Source: Thermoleophilia bacterium
GTDB taxonomy: Bacteria > Actinomycetota > Thermoleophilia > Gaiellales > Gaiellaceae
NCBI GenBank assembly: GCA_013362295.1
Contig: JABFWJ010000317.1
Span: 1 to 14,418 of the forward strand
DNA: 14,418 bases
Reading direction: 5' to 3'
Shown: positions 12,064 to 14,418 of the stretch, piece by piece
How positions within the stretch are numbered: the stretch's first letter is position 1
Layout of the letters: each line of letters opens with the position of its first letter
Translations under genes and position numbers: made by a program
Notes under the pieces: generated by a model
The model's database searches: none
Told to the model about the DNA's origin: nothing
Seen by the model: only the letters and a program-made list of their open reading frames with translations

Positions 12064-12299
12064 TCGGACGCATCATCGGACTCATCCTCGTCGGCCTGAT
12101 CATCGGCGCGCTCGGGCGGCTCGTGCATCCCGGTCGCGATCCGATGCCGATCTGGCTGACCGTTGTGATCGGCATCGCGGCGGCCTTGATCGCCGGGCTG
12201 ATCATCGGCGGGCTGCTCGGCTTCATCCTCGCCGTCGTGATCGCGGCGGTCCTCGTCGCGGTGGTCGGCGGGATGTACCGCGGACGGACTGCCGTTTAA
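12060..12299 (+). CDS. GlsB/YeaQ/YmgE-type membrane protein (short paralog)
   Basis: 79 residues, nearly all membrane: TM at about 3-21, loop RLVHPGRDPMPIWLTVVIG (20-38), TM at about 36-54 with GLIIGGLLG, and TM at about 55-71, ending GGMYRGRTAV. It shares the exact peptide DPMPIWLTV with the preceding gene and is clearly a tandem paralog, without the SHOCT-like tail. The start ATG overlaps the upstream stop by four bases, so translation is probably coupled, and the two proteins may assemble together. The stop TAA overlaps the stop of the convergent metallophosphoesterase gene in TTAA (12296-12299). Confidence 0.85.
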   Translation: MIGRIIGLILVGLIIGALGRLVHPGRDPMPIWLTVVIGIAAALIAGLIIGGLLGFILAVVIAAVLVAVVGGMYRGRTAV

Positions 12300-13117
12300 G
12301 GCGTGTCGACGGCGAGGGGTTGGCGCCCGCGCGCGAACGTCCGTACGGCCGTCAGCCCCCAGTCGTCGTCGCGCCAGATATACGTGTCGACGTGCAGCCT
12401 CCGCTCGTCGGCGCGGTAGACGATGCACCCACGTGCCTCGCCGCGCCGCTGCGGGCGCGGCTGGCCCAGGCCCGGAGCGATCGACACGACGACGCCGCGT
12501 GCGTCGCCGGTGATCACCTCGAACTCGTGCCGCTCGGAAACGGTGCCCTGGTGGATGTGCCCGCCGATGATCAGCTCTGCGCCGCAGTCGACGAGCTTGG
12601 CGAGCACGTGCGTCCGGCGGGCGACCGGCTTCTTGCGCGTCCGCCACGGCGCTCCCACCATCTGGTGGTGCAGCACGACGATGCGGAGCTTCTCGTTCGA
12701 GGCCTGCTGGAGCTTCGTCGTCGCACGCACCAGCTGCTCGTCGCTGACGCCTCCGGACTGATGGCGCCACGGCCGGACCGAGTTGATTCCCACGACGTGC
12801 GACCCGGGCCCCACGTACTCCGGCTCCGTCGTGCGCCACTGCCGCTCGAACTCGGCCCAAGTGGTCGTGAAGCGCGCCGGGAAGCTGTAGGGGATGTCGT
12901 GGTTGCCCGGGATCGCGAGCACGGGCGGGCCGAGCCGGGTCAGGAAGGCCGCCGCCCGCTCGTGCTCGTCCCGCCGGCCGCGGTTCGTCAGGTCCCCGCT
13001 CGCGATCACCACCTCGGGCTCGATGCGCTCGATCAGGGAAGCGAGACCCTGCTCGAGAATCGGATCGTCATGCGCCCCGAAATGGAGATCCGAAACATGG
13101 AGGATGCGCGTATTCAT
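12296..13117 (-). CDS. Calcineurin-like metallophosphoesterase, class III phosphodiesterase type
   Basis: 273 residues with the complete dinuclear metal site of the family: SDLHFG (9-14; D10, H12), GDLTNRG (41-47; D42), GNHD (71-74; N72, H73), LHHQM (149-153; H150) and GGHIHQG (185-191; H187, H189). This order and the NRG after the second motif match class III cyclic-nucleotide phosphodiesterases (CpdA) and glycerophosphodiesterases (GpdQ). The substrate cannot be told from the sequence: cAMP, other phosphodiesters or phospholipid parts are possible. There is no signal peptide or TM, so it is cytoplasmic. The stretch 215-235 is arginine-rich and the C-terminus (240-262) forms extra strands (VDTYIWRDDDWGL). 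The ATG at 13117 is followed directly by the first metal-binding strand (RILHVSDLHFG). It is divergent from the gene at 13146, and its stop overlaps that of the gene ending at 12299. Confidence 0.93.
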   Translation of the reverse strand: MNTRILHVSDLHFGAHDDPILEQGLASLIERIEPEVVIASGDLTNRGRRDEHERAAAFLTRLGPPVLAIPGNHDIPYSFPARFTTTWAEFERQWRTTEPEYVGPGSHVVGINSVRPWRHQSGGVSDEQLVRATTKLQQASNEKLRIVVLHHQMVGAPWRTRKKPVARRTHVLAKLVDCGAELIIGGHIHQGTVSERHEFEVITGDARGVVVSIAPGLGQPRPQRRGEARGCIVYRADERRLHVDTYIWRDDDWGLTAVRTFARGRQPLAVDTP

Positions 13118-13128
13118 CGGCGAAGCAG

Positions 13129-13136
13129 GCTATACA
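13129..13136. promoter_or_regulatory. Overlapping divergent -10 elements between the phosphoesterase and the 80-residue gene
   Basis: The plus strand has TATACA (13131-13136), 9 nt before the ATG at 13146. The minus strand has TATAGC (13134-13129), 11 nt before the ATG at 13117. Both use the same TATA core, so RNA polymerase could bind in only one direction at a time. Neither gene has a Shine-Dalgarno site in the 28-bp gap. Confidence 0.4.
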
Positions 13137-13145
13137 GTGAGTTCC

Positions 13146-13388
13146 ATGGCCGACGAGCAGTCATCCGAGATCTTCGACGACCTCTACCTCGGGCTCCGCG
13201 CAGGCGGTGCGCTCCGGAAGCAACGCCGCGGCGAGGAGCTGACCGCCGAGGAGCGCGACGCGCTCGGGCGCTGGCAGCGTCTCTCGGCCTGGCGGAAGGG
13301 GGTCGCGATCAGCGGCTTCGCCGTCGGCACCTTCGGGCTCGGCTTCACGCTCGGCGGCCTGATCTTCGGCCGCTGGCGGAAGGCCTGA
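13146..13388 (+). CDS. Small membrane protein with a glycine-zipper helix
   Basis: 80 residues from ATG 13146. The N-terminal half is soluble and charged (ADEQSSEIFDDLYLGLRAGGALRKQRRGEELTAEERDALGRW, 2-43), mostly helical. It is followed by one TM helix (about 51-74, KGVAISGFAVGTFGLGFTLGGLIFG) with G57-xxx-G61, G66-xxx-G70 and G71-xxx-G75 spacing, typical of helix packing or self-association, and a basic end (RWRKA). I do not recognise a family. The TATACA box just upstream implies a near-leaderless mRNA. Longer frames from 12894 overlap the phosphoesterase gene and are not used. The stop lies within a hairpin shared with the convergent transporter gene. Confidence 0.75.
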   Translation: MADEQSSEIFDDLYLGLRAGGALRKQRRGEELTAEERDALGRWQRLSAWRKGVAISGFAVGTFGLGFTLGGLIFGRWRKA

Positions 13389-13406
13389 GCGCGCGACGCG
13401 CGCTCA
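13386..13406. terminator. Hairpin spanning both convergent stop codons, possible bidirectional terminator
   Basis: Arms TGAGCGCGC (13386-13394) and GCGCGCTCA (13398-13406) pair perfectly over a 3-nt loop. The left arm begins with the TGA of the 80-residue gene, and the right arm is the complement of the TGA of the transporter gene. A second hairpin, CTCGGCG/CGCCGAG (13407-13425), is adjacent. There is no T-run, so intrinsic termination is uncertain. Confidence 0.45.
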
Positions 13407-14418
13407 CTCGGCGTCGGCCGCCGAGAAGATGACCGTGGGCACCTCCTGCTCGGTCGGGTCGACGTCGCGAACGATGACGTCGAAGATCGTCACGACGACG
13501 GCCGCGATCGGGACGGCGAAGAGCACGGCCCAGCCGCTGAAGAGGATCCCGACCGCCGTCACGGAGACGAGCACGAGCAGCGGTGAGAGGCCGACGGCGT
13601 CGCCGAGCACCTTGGGGATCAACAGGTAGTCCTCGATCACCCGCACGAGCAGCACGCAGCCCGCGGCGAGCGCGGCGACGTGCACGGACGCGGTGAACCC
13701 GACTGCGACCGCCAGCAGCCCTGCAGTCAGCGGCCCGATCACAGGGACGATCTCGACGAGCCCGGCGAAGGACCCGACGAGGATCCAGTACGGCTCGCCG
13801 ATCGCCCAGAAGGCGAGCGAGAGAGTGGTGGCGACGATCAGGATCAGCAGCACCTCGCCGCGGACGAACGCACCGAGCTTCGCGTCGATCAGGTCCCACG
13901 TGTCGCGGATCAGCTTCCGCCTCGGTCGCGGGAACAGGGAGCAGACCAGGCCGATCGTCTTGTCGCGCTCGAAGATCCAGTAGGCGGCCGTGGCGAACGT
14001 GAAGAAGATTCCGACGAGGATCTCGACGGCGGTGATGCCGACGTGGGCGAGCGGCTTCACGAGCTTCGTGCCGCTCGGCAGGTGCTTCAGGCGCTTCTGG
14101 AGCGCGGTGAGCACCTCGTGCTTGAAGCCCGTAGAGGACTTGGCGGCGCTGGCGATCTCCGCCTTCCCGCTGGGGCTGAGCGCGTGGTCGACCTGCCGCA
14201 GCGCGGGCGGGACGACGAAGGACAGCGCGAGCGCGAGGGCGCCGAGCAGGAGCAGGTAGTGGATCGCCAGGCCGAACGCGCGCGGGACGCGACGGCGCGC
14301 CAGCCACTCGATGCTCGGGCGGATCGCCGCGGCGATGATGAAGGCCGAGAACAGCAGAGCGAGGACGAGGCGGCTCATCCAGAGCGCCAGCGCGAGCACG
14401 ATGATCGAGACCGCGACG
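13404..14418 (-). CDS. AI-2E family transporter (N-terminus outside window)
   Basis: The frame stays open to the right edge, leaving 337 residues. Family members are about 350-370 long, so only roughly 20-30 residues are missing; the GTG at 14399 is probably not the true start. AI-2E (PerM/YhhQ-type UPF0118) proteins are multi-pass membrane proteins; characterised members export autoinducer-2 or act as ion/proton antiporters, so the substrate is open. Seen from the edge: a hydrophobic N-terminal pair with AAIRPSIEWLARRRVPRAFG, then an extracytoplasmic region rich in Lys/Ser. Next are the conserved EIVPVIGPLTAGLLAVAVGF and VIEDYLLIPKVLGDAVGLSPLLVLVSVTAVGILFSGWAVLFAVPIAAVV, the hallmark C-terminal signature. 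The chain ends with a soluble acidic tail (DVDPTEQEVPTVIFSAADAE). It converges on the gene at 13146 with the shared hairpin at 13386-13406. Confidence 0.92.
   Translation of the reverse strand, partial: VAVSIIVLALALWMSRLVLALLFSAFIIAAAIRPSIEWLARRRVPRAFGLAIHYLLLLGALALALSFVVPPALRQVDHALSPSGKAEIASAAKSSTGFKHEVLTALQKRLKHLPSGTKLVKPLAHVGITAVEILVGIFFTFATAAYWIFERDKTIGLVCSLFPRPRRKLIRDTWDLIDAKLGAFVRGEVLLILIVATTLSLAFWAIGEPYWILVGSFAGLVEIVPVIGPLTAGLLAVAVGFTASVHVAALAAGCVLLVRVIEDYLLIPKVLGDAVGLSPLLVLVSVTAVGILFSGWAVLFAVPIAAVVVTIFDVIVRDVDPTEQEVPTVIFSAADAE

Overview
The window is about 14.4 kb of very GC-rich bacterial chromosome. Genes are packed tightly on both strands, GTG starts are common and third codon positions are dominated by G and C. 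Three things fit a deep-branching actinobacterium, most likely class Thermoleophilia (Gaiellales/Solirubrobacterales): the mix of protein families, the many short promoters with no Shine-Dalgarno site, and a run of small membrane proteins I do not recognise. That placement is inference from style, not from a marker gene. I see no phage, transposon, CRISPR array, tRNA or rRNA. Most of the window is core or housekeeping DNA.

Left part (1-3790). The tail of a probable GNAT acetyltransferase meets a tiny antisense membrane ORF (262-363). Two short overlapping membrane-protein genes follow (402-647, 644-904). Then comes a 948-residue thiamine-diphosphate 2-oxoglutarate dehydrogenase/decarboxylase E1 (944-3790), without the acyltransferase domain fused to it in mycobacteria and corynebacteria.

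Middle (3787-9506). Two minus-strand genes follow: a 60-residue basic protein and a 285-residue anchored protein that is almost wholly Pro/Val/Ala-rich and then Gly/Asn/His/Asp-rich. Divergent from them is a membrane diguanylate cyclase (sensor-HAMP-GAF-GGEEF), followed by an acidic 122-residue protein that has one of the two recognisable Shine-Dalgarno sites in the window. Converging on these are a secreted protein joining FlgD-like Ig folds to an N,N-dimethylformamidase-like domain, and a DUF1360 membrane protein.

Right part (9528-14418). uvrB (nucleotide excision repair) is followed by two tandem GlsB/YeaQ/YmgE-type membrane proteins, the first with a SHOCT-like tail. A class III metallophosphoesterase converges on them. 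Divergent from it is an 80-residue glycine-zipper membrane protein, which converges on an AI-2E-family transporter that runs off the right edge.

Patterns across genes. (i) TANNNT-like -10 hexamers sit 6 nt before four start codons and 9-11 nt before three others, which predicts leaderless or near-leaderless mRNAs. (ii) Convergent genes repeatedly share overlapping stop codons (TTAG, CTAG, TTAA), and one pair puts both stop codons inside a single hairpin. (iii) A 15-bp perfect palindrome made of AT-ending codons lies inside the E1 gene and looks like a DNA-level signal. No obviously new multi-gene system is visible.
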